Positions 20,023-31,000 of a stretch of 64,000 nucleotides of DNA are shown here, in pieces. A program made the translations under genes and the position numbers. Positions within the stretch are counted from its first letter, which is position 1. Each line of letters starts with the position of its first letter. Source of the stretch: Orobanche coerulescens (taxonomy: Eukaryota > Streptophyta > Magnoliopsida > Lamiales > Orobanchaceae); assembly GCA_033398695.1 (NCBI GenBank), contig CM065804.1, forward strand, positions 36,595,501 to 36,659,500, in the 5' to 3' direction. The notes under the pieces are model-generated. The model saw only the letters and a list, made by a program, of their open reading frames with translations, was not told the origin of the DNA and made no database searches.

Positions 20023-22836
20023 CTATGTGTCCTCTCTTTGATTAATAATCCCCTGGATTAACATAGCATGGGTTTGAGGATTAAGCATGCAACCATCTTT
20101 TTCCATGACACCAACCAGCTGAGAGCAAACGTTCACAAAGCCCCTCTTCAGCAAGCCGTCAATCAAAACTTTCCAAGCCACTTCATCATGATTGTAACCA
20201 CAGTGAAGCAACCTCAGGAAGGTTCCCTTAGCCTTCTCATTGCCTCCCTTTTCATATAACCCGCAAACAAGCAGCTTATAGGACTCCAAATGAGGTAAAA
20301 AGCCATGCTTTAGCATGCAATCAATTACATTTATAGCTTCCTCATACATTTTCATGCTGCAGCAACAATATACAAGTCTGTTATACGTATCTTCATTCGG
20401 AGACATTCCGCATTGTCTCAAATGATCAACCAACCTCCAGGCTTCTTCAAGTCTTCTTTCTCTGCAAAGCCCAGTGATGAGTGCATTATAAGTGTTTATA
20501 CTCGGTGCACAACCATGTTCCTTCATTTTCTCAAAGAGCTTAAGAGCTGTATCATGTTCCATTATTTTCCAGACATCAGCAATATTAACAGAACAACTAT
20601 TTGGCTTTAGACCAAGCCCTGGTCTGCCACAAATTCCATTGATTAGTTTCTCATGTGAGAGATGTTTGATTAATATAGAATAGGTATAATGAGAAGGTTC
20701 GCATCCAGCACTAACCATAGACTTGAAGGTATCAAAAGCAAGACTTAGAAAACCATGACGTCCATATCCATCGATTAGGACTGTGTAAGCTGTCAAATCA
20801 GCTCTGACACCTTCTTCTTTCATTTTGGCCATGACATCCTCAGCTTCTTTCAACATTCCTTGGTTGCAATAAGCAAGAAGGAAAGAAGTATATGTGCAGA
20901 CATCTGGCTTATATCCCAGAACAACCATATGGTTTAGAACTTTATAAGCACTGTCAAAGTCATATTCCTTTAACATCTGCCCAATGATAATTGAGTAAGT
21001 AACAATAGTTGGTTTCATACCACCCTCCAACATCTTTTCCAAAAATTTTAAAGCCTCCGGTAGTTGTTTCACTTTGCACAATCCATTAATCAACACATTG
21101 TAAGTGTGTGAGTTTGGAAGGCAGCCCTCTGTAAGCATTCTTTCAAACAGATCTCGAGCAAAATCAACTTTCTCCACATTGCAGTATCCATCAATAAGAG
21201 CAGTATACATAATTTTATTCATCTTAATGCCCTTATCTTTGAGGGAGTTAAATATGCCATATGCCTTATCAACACTCCCTTTTTCACATAAAGCAACGAT
21301 AATAGGACCGTAGGTTAAATGATCAGGAACTACATTGCTCTCTTCCATTAACCTCAGGAGGCGAAAAGCACTATCTGTGTCACCCTCCTTAGATTGTCCA
21401 CATACTAAAAGGTTAAACGTGACAAGATCAGGAGAAAGCTTTTGCTCTAGCATCTTACTAAGAAGTGCCATCGCCTTGTGCACTTTTCTTACCTCACAGT
21501 ATCCAGAAATTAATTCATTATAAGTACGCACATTCGGACTACAATTCTTCAGTTCCATTAGGTCAAATATCTCAAAAGCAGCATCAACCATTCCCTTCTT
21601 ACAGTACCCATCAATCAAAGCATTATAAGTCACTACACTAGGAACCAATCCTTTATCTAACATTGCCATTAAAACATTCCTTGCTTCATCAAGCATACCA
21701 TCTTTACATGTACCATCAATAACTACGGTATAAGTGAGAACATTTGGCTCACAACCTTTCTTCTTCATCTCCTCAAGCATGCTCAAAGCGTCCAACCTCC
21801 TATCTAAACCACATAAAGCATCAATTAGAATTGTGTAGGTTCTGACATTTGGAAAACAATTATCATCCCCCATCTGTAAAAACAGCCTCTTTGCCTCATC
21901 CACTCTCCCAGCTTCGCATAAACCATGTATCAAATTATTATACGAAACCTCATTCCTTCGATAACCCTTTTGCCGCATTGACATGAAAATGCTATATGCA
22001 CTATCGACATCATTTTTCCGACAATGTCCCAAAATGAATGATGTGAAAGTATGCGTATCCGGATTCAAACCAGCCTGAAAAATCATACTTAAGTAAACCT
22101 TGGCCGCGGTCACATTACCCAATTTACAATGAGCATTAATCATTGTATTTAATGTATATATATTGGGCGTCACCTTATGATCCAACATCTCCATATAAAC
22201 AGATTTCATGTCAATGATCATCAGAAAACGTGCCAGGGACATTAAAAGCATGTTATAACACCTAAGACTAAGTGTAAACCTAAAGTCACCACCATCACCG
22301 TGGTTCATCTCGCGCAGAATACTCAACGCGAAGCTGGCATCCTCCTCCACCTCACAAGACTTAACCATTAAAATCCGGATTTTCTCTGCATGCCCAAAGG
22401 ATTTATTCTTTATCAAAATGCGCAGAAGGGACGCATAAGTCTGAACATTAGGTTTAAAAGTGGGGGCGCGGGATAGAAAATTGAAGAAGTGAAGGGCAAT
22501 ATGAGGATTCAGATGCGGATGCTGAGAGAGGAAAGAAGAGAAGAGGGAAGGGGATAGCGTTGGGATCAATTTCCTCAATGAAGGATGCTTTTGCCAATTG
22601 GGCTGGCATAGGAGGGAATACAGTTGAGAAGAGAGGTCGGCTGCAGGCGGGTCGGGTAGCAGGACGTGTTCGGGCGCGGGGGAAAATGAGAGTGGTCTGA
22701 TAAATGAGGAAGCAACGAAGATGGAGGAAGACAAACCTGAGGAGTGTAATGCTGGTGGAGTGACGGTGACGGCGGCGGTCAATCGTATCATTTTGAAAGG
22801 GTACCAAACGGCGGAGTAGCGAGAGATGCCATTCAT
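20023..22836 (-). CDS. P-class pentatricopeptide repeat protein, At5g65560-like, organelle-targeted (predicted)
   Basis: An uninterrupted 937-codon frame, intronless as most plant PPR genes are. After a Ser/Pro/basic N-terminus suitable for a mitochondrial or plastid transit peptide and a conserved lead-in (SLLCQPNWQKHPSLRKLIP, residues about 73-91), roughly 18 tandem 35-residue P-type repeats run to the C-terminus. Units such as NVLTYTVVIDGTCKDGMLDE and SVVTYNALIDGYCKKGMVDA are typical. No E, DYW or PLS motifs are seen, so an RNA-editing deaminase role is unlikely; binding and processing or stabilising organelle RNA is the family inference. Length is close to that of Arabidopsis At5g65560, from memory. 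An internal Met at residue 16 (22791) is an equally plausible start. The repeat region near residues 725-750 is slightly irregular. It is the only intact host gene in the window. Confidence 0.93.
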   Translation of the reverse strand: MNGISRYSAVWYPFKMIRLTAAVTVTPPALHSSGLSSSIFVASSFIRPLSFSPAPEHVLLPDPPAADLSSQLYSLLCQPNWQKHPSLRKLIPTLSPSLFSSFLSQHPHLNPHIALHFFNFLSRAPTFKPNVQTYASLLRILIKNKSFGHAEKIRILMVKSCEVEEDASFALSILREMNHGDGGDFRFTLSLRCYNMLLMSLARFLMIIDMKSVYMEMLDHKVTPNIYTLNTMINAHCKLGNVTAAKVYLSMIFQAGLNPDTHTFTSFILGHCRKNDVDSAYSIFMSMRQKGYRRNEVSYNNLIHGLCEAGRVDEAKRLFLQMGDDNCFPNVRTYTILIDALCGLDRRLDALSMLEEMKKKGCEPNVLTYTVVIDGTCKDGMLDEARNVLMAMLDKGLVPSVVTYNALIDGYCKKGMVDAAFEIFDLMELKNCSPNVRTYNELISGYCEVRKVHKAMALLSKMLEQKLSPDLVTFNLLVCGQSKEGDTDSAFRLLRLMEESNVVPDHLTYGPIIVALCEKGSVDKAYGIFNSLKDKGIKMNKIMYTALIDGYCNVEKVDFARDLFERMLTEGCLPNSHTYNVLINGLCKVKQLPEALKFLEKMLEGGMKPTIVTYSIIIGQMLKEYDFDSAYKVLNHMVVLGYKPDVCTYTSFLLAYCNQGMLKEAEDVMAKMKEEGVRADLTAYTVLIDGYGRHGFLSLAFDTFKSMVSAGCEPSHYTYSILIKHLSHEKLINGICGRPGLGLKPNSCSVNIADVWKIMEHDTALKLFEKMKEHGCAPSINTYNALITGLCRERRLEEAWRLVDHLRQCGMSPNEDTYNRLVYCCCSMKMYEEAINVIDCMLKHGFLPHLESYKLLVCGLYEKGGNEKAKGTFLRLLHCGYNHDEVAWKVLIDGLLKRGFVNVCSQLVGVMEKDGCMLNPQTHAMLIQGIINQREDT

Positions 22837-24000
22837 GAATGATTATATCGTGTGTGAGAAGCTCAGGTACATGGATAGAAGAACAAGAAAGAGATGGAGA
22901 AGGTGGATAAAGGGTTTTTGCTTCCGAGGGAGTGTCAAATGTACAGCGGCTGTGTAGGGGTGGTTGGGTGGATCACACAATATGGGGATCTGTCGATTCC
23001 GTCCTTGTGGGCAATTGCCGATTGGTGTCGTTTGGTTCACAAAATTGTTTTTTGTTTTTTTCGGGAAAGAAATATAAAGATTTTTGAAAGTGAGAATAAA
23101 TTTCTTAATATCAAATCATAAAATTAACCAATTATATATTTTTATTTATAAGAGTATAAGTTATTGATACTATTTTGCTTCAAAAGATTAAAATGTCTTC
23201 TTTAAAGTTGTTGATGTTGATTTTTTATGTATTTTATTTAATTTGAACTCTTTTTCTTTTTTCATTTAACAACTAAAATTTAAATACAACAAATACATGA
23301 TATAGTCACGCAATTTTTGACAAATGGGTCTCTCAAAGTCCTTATAAAAATCTCACGAATAGTCGAAAAAGAGAAGTTGACGTTCAAATACGAATTCATT
23401 TCTCCTGCTTATGGGTTTTTTTTCTCCTGCTTATGGGTCCATAAAGAAGGTATGCAGCTATATTTTATCATCAGATCTTTTTTTGACATGTTCTTTCAGA
23501 CACGATGGCAATCAATCGTGTGCAACGGTCGTGTCCAACGACCTTGATATTTCATGTGCACAACTAACGTGTCCATGATCGTTGTACACGATCGTCTAAT
23601 CGTGTGCAGCGATTGTGTTCAAGGCCATTTCATCGCCAAGAAACTTGCCCACGATCGCTGCACACAGTAGCATTCGATCGTGTACATCGGTCGTGTCCAA
23701 GGCAGCGGCCGTGTGCTAGAACATTGTTCGATCAGTTTTCTGATAAGTTATTCATCTTTGTGTAATCAGATGTCGTGGCAGCGTATTTTGATACATCACG
23801 GTGGTTATAGGGAGCGATCGACATATGTAGATGGGGATTCCTTTTTTGTCTACATCGACGCGAGCAAAGTTAGTCATGCTAACCTCGCGGGGGTTATCAG
23901 AAAGGGTTTGGGGTCGACATGTGTCAAACAAATTATGGTTCTTGACACACATGGCTAAGGGCAACCAAGTAAAAGTTGTTGGCCACAACATACAATATAA
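22837..24000. other. intergenic upstream of the PPR gene
   Basis: No recognised gene. Contains the PPR promoter side (22837-23100, AT-rich further out) and a cluster of imperfect CGTGTGCA / CGTGTCCA repeats (23510-23710). A plus-strand frame at 23680-23958 has no known domain. Confidence 0.5.
23510..23712. repeat. cluster of CGTGTGCA...TCGTGTCCA direct and inverted repeats
   Basis: Three direct copies of a ~26-base phrase (CGTGTRCA, then CG, then TCGTGTCCAA) start near 23518, 23602 and 23679. Inverted pieces (CCCACGATCGCTGCACAC near 23648; GTACACGATCG near 23584) lie between. Origin unknown; resembles a decayed LTR U3. Confidence 0.55.
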
Positions 24001-24029
24001 ACAGCTTAGAAGGGGGAGTTAAATAAGCT

Positions 24030-24362
24030 GTATCTTTTTCGAAATTTGTTTGTGTATCGGAAGTCTAAGGTTAAGTTGTTGTGAATACAAAAACTGAATA
24101 ATCTCTTGTTAGCTTGATGCGTACAAGGTTTTTACGATATAAAAACAGAAAACAGTAAAGACATAAAGTAAAGACATACTGATTAAAGTGGTTCGAGGTA
24201 AATCCCTCTACGTCCAGTGGTCCTCCACACAGGAGTAAATTTTTATTCAAATCACGGCGTACATAACTATGTAAATTTAACTAAACATGTTGTTATATTG
24301 TTCACAAAGATTGATACAACCGACAACAGCTTGGGTCGTTCACACAGATTGACTTTAGCTTC
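24030..24362 (-). repeat. SIRE-like copia LTR fragment, left part
   Basis: Shares with the copia-A LTRs the phrases GGTTCGAGGTAAA, CTCTACGTCCA and TCCTCCACACAGGAGTAAA and the series of CACACAG motifs. It is split by gag-only copy B inserted at 24363 (TSD GCTTC) and continues at 30557. Outer borders could not be fixed. Confidence 0.7.
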
Positions 24363-25287
24363 TGTTGTGTTGCGATTAACACATCTCGACGGCGATCGAC
24401 GTAAGGGCCGAGCGACCGAGTCAGCATCAAATGAGCCACGACACACCTACCAAACGAAAATCCCAGATCAAGTCCAAGTGCCGAGCGATCGACATCCATG
24501 GCGATCGTCTCTTGGCACATACCGATCGACTTTGGTGCCCGGCCAAGGACGACCGCCTCATGCCACGTGTAAACCAACATCCGTCGTATCTACCAAGACC
24601 GGATCTCGGAGTAAAGACCCACGTGCGGATCCGGAAAAGGCGCCGTAGGAAAATGCCTTTGACTCCAACCCATCAACAGCTGTCAATGACAAGGACAAAC
24701 CTCACCTACCGACAGACCCGCCGAAAGGTCCAAAGTGGACCTCCCAAGAAAGCGACGTAAGGCACATGGCATCTTCTCACTGGTTCGCACAACTGGCTGT
24801 CAGTAGCAGCCGCGGACTTTAAGGGAACCGACCCACGTGCTGAGACGATCGCCCGCTCATTATAATGCAAGAAAGGCGATCGCCGGCTCGGGATCAAGAC
24901 ATCACAGCTACCTCCTCTTCTATAAATAGAAGGCTTCCTGCACTTGGAAAGCTCTCAGCTTTTCCCTTGACTCTGTCTAAGATTTCTCTCTCAGAACCTC
25001 TTAACCAAAAGACGGTCGGCAGAAACGAGAACTCCCTACAGTTCAAGAACTCACAGAGCAGCACTCAAGAGCTAGATAATTAGGGTCTTTACACACATTG
25101 TAATTGTACTCTTACATTAATATTTGTACTCCAACATATTCGTATTAATAATATTTCGCGAGAGCATTCAAGCCCGGGCCTAACAAACCCGACAAATCTT
25201 GTGTTATTTACATTCCCACGGATGTGCTCTCGCATTTTGTTTGTTACTCATCCATTCCAGCAATATAATATATTTTGGGTAACAACA
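24363..25287 (+). repeat. 5' LTR of gag-only copy B
   Basis: 925 bp. TATA box TCTATAAATAGAAGG at 24919-24933, preceded by paired GCGATC motifs around CATTATAATGCAAG, the same arrangement as in copies A and C. Confidence 0.9.
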
Positions 25288-26552
25288 ATTGGCGCTGGAA
25301 GAAGGGCATCTACCTTTATTTTCATTCCGACCGTTTCGAAGAACACTCACTGTTCTCCGGAGCATATACTTGAAGAAACACTCAATGTTATTCAAAGAAA
25401 AACCTTCAGAATCATGACGTCTGCCACAACATCGAAGAGAGCCACTCTTCGATCCGCCGGACGGCTTATTCCGGCTCAATCCGAGCCCCAACCTACGGCG
25501 GAGGGTATCCGCGGCGGCGCGAGACTCTCGATCCCGCCCCCTAGGCATGGCCCTAGCCTCTGGCTCGATCAGTTCCAAATAGCAGAACAGATCGAGGAGG
25601 ACATGGCCATCCTACGGGAGCGACGGAGAGCATGCGGTACGCCCGCAATTACCCCATTAGCCATTCGCCGTGCGGGCAAACGGAAGCTCAAGGGGTTACT
25701 TGTCGAGCAATCGCAGGAAGCCCCGATTCACGAGAAGAAGCACTCGCGAGGCGGGACGGTTCCATTTTCAGCCGCCTAGGAAGCGACCCATCATGGCGAC
25801 CGGGGCATTCTGGCCCCAGCCATGAGACGACGGAGCCCGAATCCGTCACCAAGAGTTCGGCATACCCAACTCCCAAAAGACAGGTCGACCACTTGGCTCC
25901 CCCTCGCCGAAGAACCAAGATCGGCGGCGATGACCTCATCGCCTACCGTGGAGCCAGGAGATCGGTACACGATCACCTTGGCTCCCGCTCTGAGAGCCAA
26001 ACCACGAGCGACCAAGCTACGGCGATGGCCGCAATGCAACGCCAGCTCGATGGCATGAAGGCACTCCTAGAAACTGGGGCAGGCGCCAAGAGAAAGATCG
26101 CTGGGCCGAGCGAGCCGCTCGTGGTCCAGATCGAACTTGCCCCCGTGCAGCCAAGGATCGCTCCACCTCAAACACCTTTGTACGAGGGGAGGTCGGACCC
26201 CGAGACTCACCTGAGCAAGTTCTGGATCTACATGACCGGGTACGGGGCATCACACGCGACCAGGTGCCGAATGTTCCCGTTAACACTCGGCAATCTGGCC
26301 CATAGGTGGTACATCTCATTGCCATCGCGATCCATCAGTTCCTTTGAACAACTGGCGAGCGACTTCACATCGTACTTCGCCGCCAAGGTCGCCCGAACAG
26401 AAGGTCCCCACTGCATGATGAAAATCAGGCAGGGAGGAGACGAGTCCGACGAAGACTACATCGACCGGGTGGATGAGATAATCCTCAACGGCGAGCCCGT
26501 AAGCGACGAGATCGCCCTCTACTCGGTCCTAGAACTACTACAAAAACAGGGC

Positions 26553-26812
26553 TTTAACAGCGGTTCTGGAACCACTGTTAAAGGTGCCGATGTTAAATTT
26601 AACAGCGGTTTTTTAAGAAACCGTTGTTAAATTTAACAGCGGTTTTTTAAGAAACCGTTGTTAAATTTAACAGCAGTTTTTTACTAATAACCGATGTTAA
26701 ATTTAACAGCGGTTATTAGTAAAAACCGCTGTTAAGTATTTTTTTTTTCAAAATATTTTTTTTTAGAAATTATTTTTTTAACAGCGGTTCTTTTACAACT
26801 GCTGTTAAAATT
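26553..26812. repeat. left subterminal hairpin array of the CACTA element
   Basis: About six units of TTTAACAGCGGTT / AACCGNTGTTAAA, each an imperfect 30-36-base palindrome, joined head to tail. Confidence 0.85.
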
Positions 26813-26905
26813 GTTGAAATAAAAAAATTAATTAAACTGCCCCTGCCCAGATCCCCGCTCGCGACCCGCACATTTATGCATATTAATGTGCATTTTCGCT
26901 GCACA

Positions 26906-26966
26906 TGGGATTCGAACCTCTGACCTCCACTTTTGTGGAGGTGGTATCAAACCAATGAGCCAAAGT
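26906..26966 (-). other. tRNA-like sequence with Pol III A and B boxes
   Basis: On the minus strand, TGGCTCATTGG (26962-26952) resembles an A box, and GGTTCGAATCC (26918-26908) fits the B box consensus. Between them CCTCCACAAAAGTGGAGG forms a perfect 7-bp stem with a four-base loop instead of a normal anticodon arm. No acceptor stem pairs, so it is a tRNA-derived remnant and not a tRNA gene. Confidence 0.55.
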
Positions 26967-27342
26967 CAATTCTTATATTTTTGTTGCTTTATTTTATATA
27001 AGTGTACAATTAATCATATATATGTATATATATGTTTATTAATATTTTCAGAATTATATTATATATATAAAAGTTATAATTTAAATTATATAAAAATTTA
27101 ATGAAACTGATTATTAAACTTTTATGATTTATATTATTAATTAAGATATTATATTATTATAGAATAATAATATAATGTAATAAAAATTATATTACATATT
27201 TATAATGTATATTGTATATAACCATGCTGAAAATTTAAATTTTATAATGTACATTAAATTTATAATATATATTGATTACGAATATATATTATTATAAATC
27301 AATATTTAAAATTATATATTGCATTATATATTAAATGTTACA

Positions 27343-28108
27343 TTAACAGCGGTTGTTTAAACAACCGATGTTAAAGTTTTTTTTTTTTTAACAGCGGTTG
27401 TTTTAAACAACCGGTGTTAAACGTTTTTTTTTTCTTTTTTTAACAGCGTTTGTTTTTAAAAACCGATGTTAAACATTTTTTTTAACAGCGGTTGTTTTAA
27501 ACAACCGATGTTAAACGTTTTTTTTATATTACATTAACAGCGGTTGCTTAAAACAACCGTTGTTAAACTTATGCAATTAACAGCGGTTGTTTTAAACAAC
27601 TGATGTTAAACTTTTTTTTAACAGCGGTTATTTTAAACTACCGATGTTAAACGTTTTTTTTAACAGCGGTTGTTTTTAACAACCGATGTTAAACGTTTTT
27701 TTTTTAACAGCGGTTGTTTTAAACAACCGATGTTAAACGTTTTTTTTATATTACATTAACAGCGGTTGCTTAAAACAACCGCTGTTAAACTTCTGCAATT
27801 AACAGCGGTTGTTTTAAACAACCGATGTTAAACTTTTTTTTTTAACAGCGGTTGTTTTAAACAACCGATGTTAAACGTTCTTTTGTTTTTTTATATTACA
27901 TTAACAGCGATTGTTTAAAACAACTGCTGTTAAACTTATGCAATTAACAGCGGTTGTTTTAAACAACCGATGTTAAACATTCTTTTTTTTTTAACAGCGG
28001 TTTTTAAAAAAACCGCTGTTAATATATTACACAAAATTTACAGGTATGCCACCGCGTCATTTTAACAGCGGTTTCCGAACAACCGCTGTTAAAATGGCGT
28101 TGTTAAAG
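27343..28108. repeat. right subterminal hairpin array of the CACTA element
   Basis: About seventeen units with TTAACAGCGGTTGTTTTAA on the left and AACAACCGATGTTAAA or AACCGCTGTTAAA on the right, separated by T-rich spacers. A ~190-bp higher-order block containing TTTTATATTACATTAACAGC recurs near 27525, 27745 and 27888. Confidence 0.88.
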
Positions 28109-28837
28109 GCCAGTTTTGTAGTAGTGTAGGGGGATTCAATGGTCTTTCGCCCATGTTCAGATACCTTACGAAGGACATCCCCCCGACCTATGCAATCTTC
28201 CACGCCAAGGCCGCAAACTTTTTGGCCAGGCGGAGGTTTCTCGCCCTTCGCCAAGGCGAGGGGGCAGAGACGGCGATCGCCAAGTCCAACAAGGCGGTCG
28301 AAGCCACACGGTAATTTCAGGACCTTCAAGGATGTGGAAGCCCATCTCTACCACAACCTCAATCTATCTCCGGCTCATATTTTCTACACAATCCAGGGGC
28401 GCGAGTGGCTAAGCAAGCCGAAGGCGGTAAGGGACCACGGTCATCTGGACCGCAACAAATTTTATGCTTACCACAAGAGTCCCGGCCACAACACCGATCA
28501 ATGCCGCGACCTCCTCAGACAACTCTGGATATTGTTCGAGGAGGGCAAGCTGGACAGTCTAGTAACTTATCCGGATCCCCGGGCGGAAAGGATCAAGTGC
28601 CGCGATCGGCGTCAGAACGACGATCACCAGTCTCCTAATCCGATCGCCAGAATCAAACACGGTGAGCCAGAGGATTCATACGAGTCGATCCTCCCGATCA
28701 ACCCTGGCGGCCAGATCTTTATGCTTCAATCAAGAGGTGGAAACTTCGGAGGTCTTTCCCCAGTTTCCACCATGTGAAACGAAAGGCCACTGCCCAAAGT
28801 AACGTCTCTAAAAAATGGAGGACTCGCTCGCAATCTA

Positions 28838-29330
28838 AAGTTCATCATCTAACATGATGGACCTAGGCACGAGATCGCCTCCCTCATCACAACGTATACC
28901 ACCGAGGATCGCCATCTAACATGACGATCCGAGGTAGAAAAGTGCAGCCATGGTCTTGGAGGTCGATATAACTGATAGCTTCGTCCATGCAAGGTTCCTT
29001 TGGGCTGCGATCACTCGCCCTTCGTTTAAATACGAGGCGGGCATAGCCAAAGGACCCTCCAAACAAATCTGTGGACACGCTCGCCCGCCCTCAAAGGTTC
29101 ATCATCTAACATGGTGGACCCGGACAATGCGACGCGTCCCTACCCCCGTCACAACGTATACCATCGAGGATCGCCATCTAACATGACGATCTGAGGTAGA
29201 AAAGTGCTAACAAGCCGCGGTCGTGGAGTCGATTAATCCGACGATGCCCCGTGCAAGGACTCCTCCAGACCAAGACCGCTCGCCCTTCGTTTAAATACGA
29301 GGCGGGCGCAGCTTAATGGAGGACCCTCAC
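28838..29330 (+). ncRNA. tandem stem-loop cassette in 3' internal region, copy B
   Basis: Small hairpins at 28840-28863, 28906-28930 (GGATCGCCAT / ATGACGATCC), 29096-29120 (GGTTCATCAT / ATGGTGGACC) and 29168-29191. Large hairpins at 28993-29057 (outer arm GGTTCCTTTGG with CCAAAGGACC) and 29257-29326 (GGACTCCTCCA with TGGAGGACC), each around the invariant CCCTTCGTTTAAATACGAGG. Stem sequences differ from copies A and C while pairing is kept. Confidence 0.62.
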
Positions 29331-29630
29331 AATAAAGTGAGTCACGAGACAAACCTACATGTGGAATGTCGCTCACGCACAAGACATGGTCATGGAGGTC
29401 AGTCCATTGAACTCCGAAACCGTGCATGGTTTCTCAAGACCGAGATGATCGGCCTTCCTTGAGGAATCTGCAAAATTGAAGACCGCAAAGAGCTGAACCA
29501 AGAATCAGTCCGCTCAAGAAAACGATCATCTGGTCTATAAAGAGTTGAGCCGCTTGTTTGTAATTCAAATGATCACCGGTAACACCACCTCACCCAATGC
29601 CTTCAGCATCGGAGCGAGCTGGGGGGCAAT

Positions 29631-30556
29631 TGTTGTGTCGCGATTAACACATCTCGATGGCAATCGACGTAAGGGATGAGCGACTGAGTCACCGTCAAAT
29701 GAGCCACGACACACCTACCAAACGAAGATCCCAGATCAAGTCCAAGTGCCAAGCGATCAATATCCAAGGGGATCATCTCTTGGCACATAGCGATCGACTC
29801 TGGTGCCCGGCCAAGGACGAACGCCTCATGCCACATGTAAAACCAACATCCGTCGTATCTACCAAGACCGGATCTCGGAGTAAAGACCCACGTGCAGATC
29901 CGGAAAAGGCGCCGTAGGAAAAGGCCTTTGACTCAAGCCCATCAACAACTGTCAACGACAAGGACAAACCTCACCTACCAACAGACCCGCCGAAAGGTCC
30001 AAAGTGGACCTCCCAAGACAGCGACGTAAGGCACATGGCGTCTTCTCACTGGTTCGCACAACTGGCTGTCAGTAGCAGTCGCAGACTTTAAGGTAACCGA
30101 CCCATGTGCTGAGACGATCGCCCGCTTATTATAATGCAAGAAAGGCGATCGCCCGCTCAGGATCAAGACATCCCAGCTACCTCATCTCCTATAAATAGAA
30201 GACTTCCTGCACTTGGAAAGCTCTCGGCTTTTCTCTTGACTCTGTCTAGGATTTCTCTCTCAGAACCTCTTAACCAAAAGACGGTCGGTAGAAACGCGAA
30301 CTCCTTACAGTTCAAGAACTCCCAGAGCAGCACTCAAGAGCTAGATAACTAGGGTCTTTACACACATTGTAATTGTACTCTTACATTAATATTTGTACTC
30401 CAACATATTCGTATTAATAATATCTCGCGAGAGCATTCAAGCCCGGGTCTAACAAACCCGGCAAATCTTGTGTTATTTACATTCCCACGGACGTGCTCTC
30501 ACATTTTGTTTGTTACTTATCCATTCCAGTAATATAATATATTTTGGGTAACAACA
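29631..30556 (+). repeat. 3' LTR of gag-only copy B
   Basis: 926 bp, TATA TCCTATAAATAGAAG near 30187-30201. It differs from the 5' LTR by scattered substitutions only. Confidence 0.9.
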
Positions 30557-31000
30557 GCTTCTTTGACTCGCTTCTTCTCACACAGATTGAAGCTTCATCC
30601 TTGGCGCTAATTGTCCCACACAGGTCAAAGATAGCAAAGATTAGTCCACACAGGCTCAGTAAACTCAACGGTAAGATTGGTATGACAAGATCGAACAATA
30701 GATGTATGCTTGAAGAGTGTTTACTGTAAGTGTGATGTTCGCATTGAGGACTTTGTATATTTCTTCTCTTTGATGAATCTGTATGCTTGAAGAAATATAG
30801 TGCTCTTGATAATTAGATTGTCAATTCTTTGAATCGCCAGATGAGCAATGTCCTCTTGCTCGGGGCTATTTATAACCTTACAAATAGATCCGTTATAAAT
30901 GTAGCCTTTGGCCGGTTGGTGAGATTGAGACTGCTCTGATTGGAGGCTTTAGAATGTTTCGAACTAAAGGTAATTCGCATTTAATACTTTCGATATTCTT
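30557..31000 (-). repeat. SIRE-like copia LTR fragment, right part
   Basis: Resumes the LTR cut at 24362, with further CACACAG motifs at about 30578, 30613 and 30642. A minus-strand TATA-like GGTTATAAATAGCC lies at about 30886-30899. The right border is not clear. Confidence 0.6.

Larger units (their letters stand above)
26533..28126 (+). mobile_element. non-autonomous CACTA (CMC) element, 1,594 bp
   Basis: Right end GTAGTAGTG and left end AACTACTACAAAAA form the CACTACTACAAAA terminal repeat (first base at the left mutated from C to A). Exact 3-bp TSD TAG at 26530-26532 and 28127-28129, where the gag frame is cleanly interrupted. No transposase. Both subterminal regions are arrays of TTAACAGCGGTTGTTT-type hairpin units; the core (26815-27340) is AT-rich and holds a tRNA-like sequence on the minus strand. 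Confidence 0.92.
25414..28777 (+). pseudogene. Tat-like gypsy gag of copy B, split by a CACTA element
   Basis: ATG at 25414 (MTSATTSKRATLRSAGRL). The first frame ends at 25779 after a frameshift; the second runs through the capsid-type domain (TSDQATAMAAMQRQLDGMKA, then HRWYISLPSRSISSFEQL and DYIDRVDEIILNGEPVSDE) to 26532, where a CACTA element interrupts it. Gag resumes at 28130 (GLSPMFRYLTK). A further frameshift leads into 28300-28777, which has the HX(4)GHX(4)C part of a Tat-type knuckle (YHKSPGHNTDQC) but Tyr where the first Cys is expected. This copy therefore keeps C-terminal gag lost in copy A. Not functional as it stands. Confidence 0.82.
24363..30556 (+). mobile_element. gag-only LTR retrotransposon (TR-GAG-like), copy B
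   Basis: LTRs 24363-25287 (925 bp) and 29631-30556 (926 bp), starting TGTTGTGT and ending GGGTAACAACA. Exact 5-bp TSD GCTTC at 24358-24362 and 30557-30561. Total 6,194 bp including a 1.6-kb CACTA insertion, so about 4.6 kb originally. The interior has a primer site (ATTGGCGCTGGAAGAAGGG), the longest gag of the three copies, the stem-loop cassette and the polypurine tract AGCTGGGGGGCAAT (29617-29630). It is a diverged subfamily relative to A and C. No pol. Confidence 0.9.

Noticed and set aside
24000..24020. AGAAGGGGGAGTTAAAT as a polypurine tract starting a plus-strand LTR at about 24020
   Set aside because: The LTR to its right has its TATA-like box and motif order on the minus strand, so a plus-strand polypurine tract here does not fit.
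26906..26966. A functional tRNA gene
   Set aside because: A and B boxes are present, but there is no acceptor stem and the anticodon arm is replaced by a 7-bp, 4-base-loop hairpin.
27343..28108. Regular palindromic repeats with short spacers resembling a CRISPR array
   Set aside because: Spacers are T-rich and repetitive, the host is a plant, and the array lies inside a CACTA element with terminal repeats and a TAG duplication.
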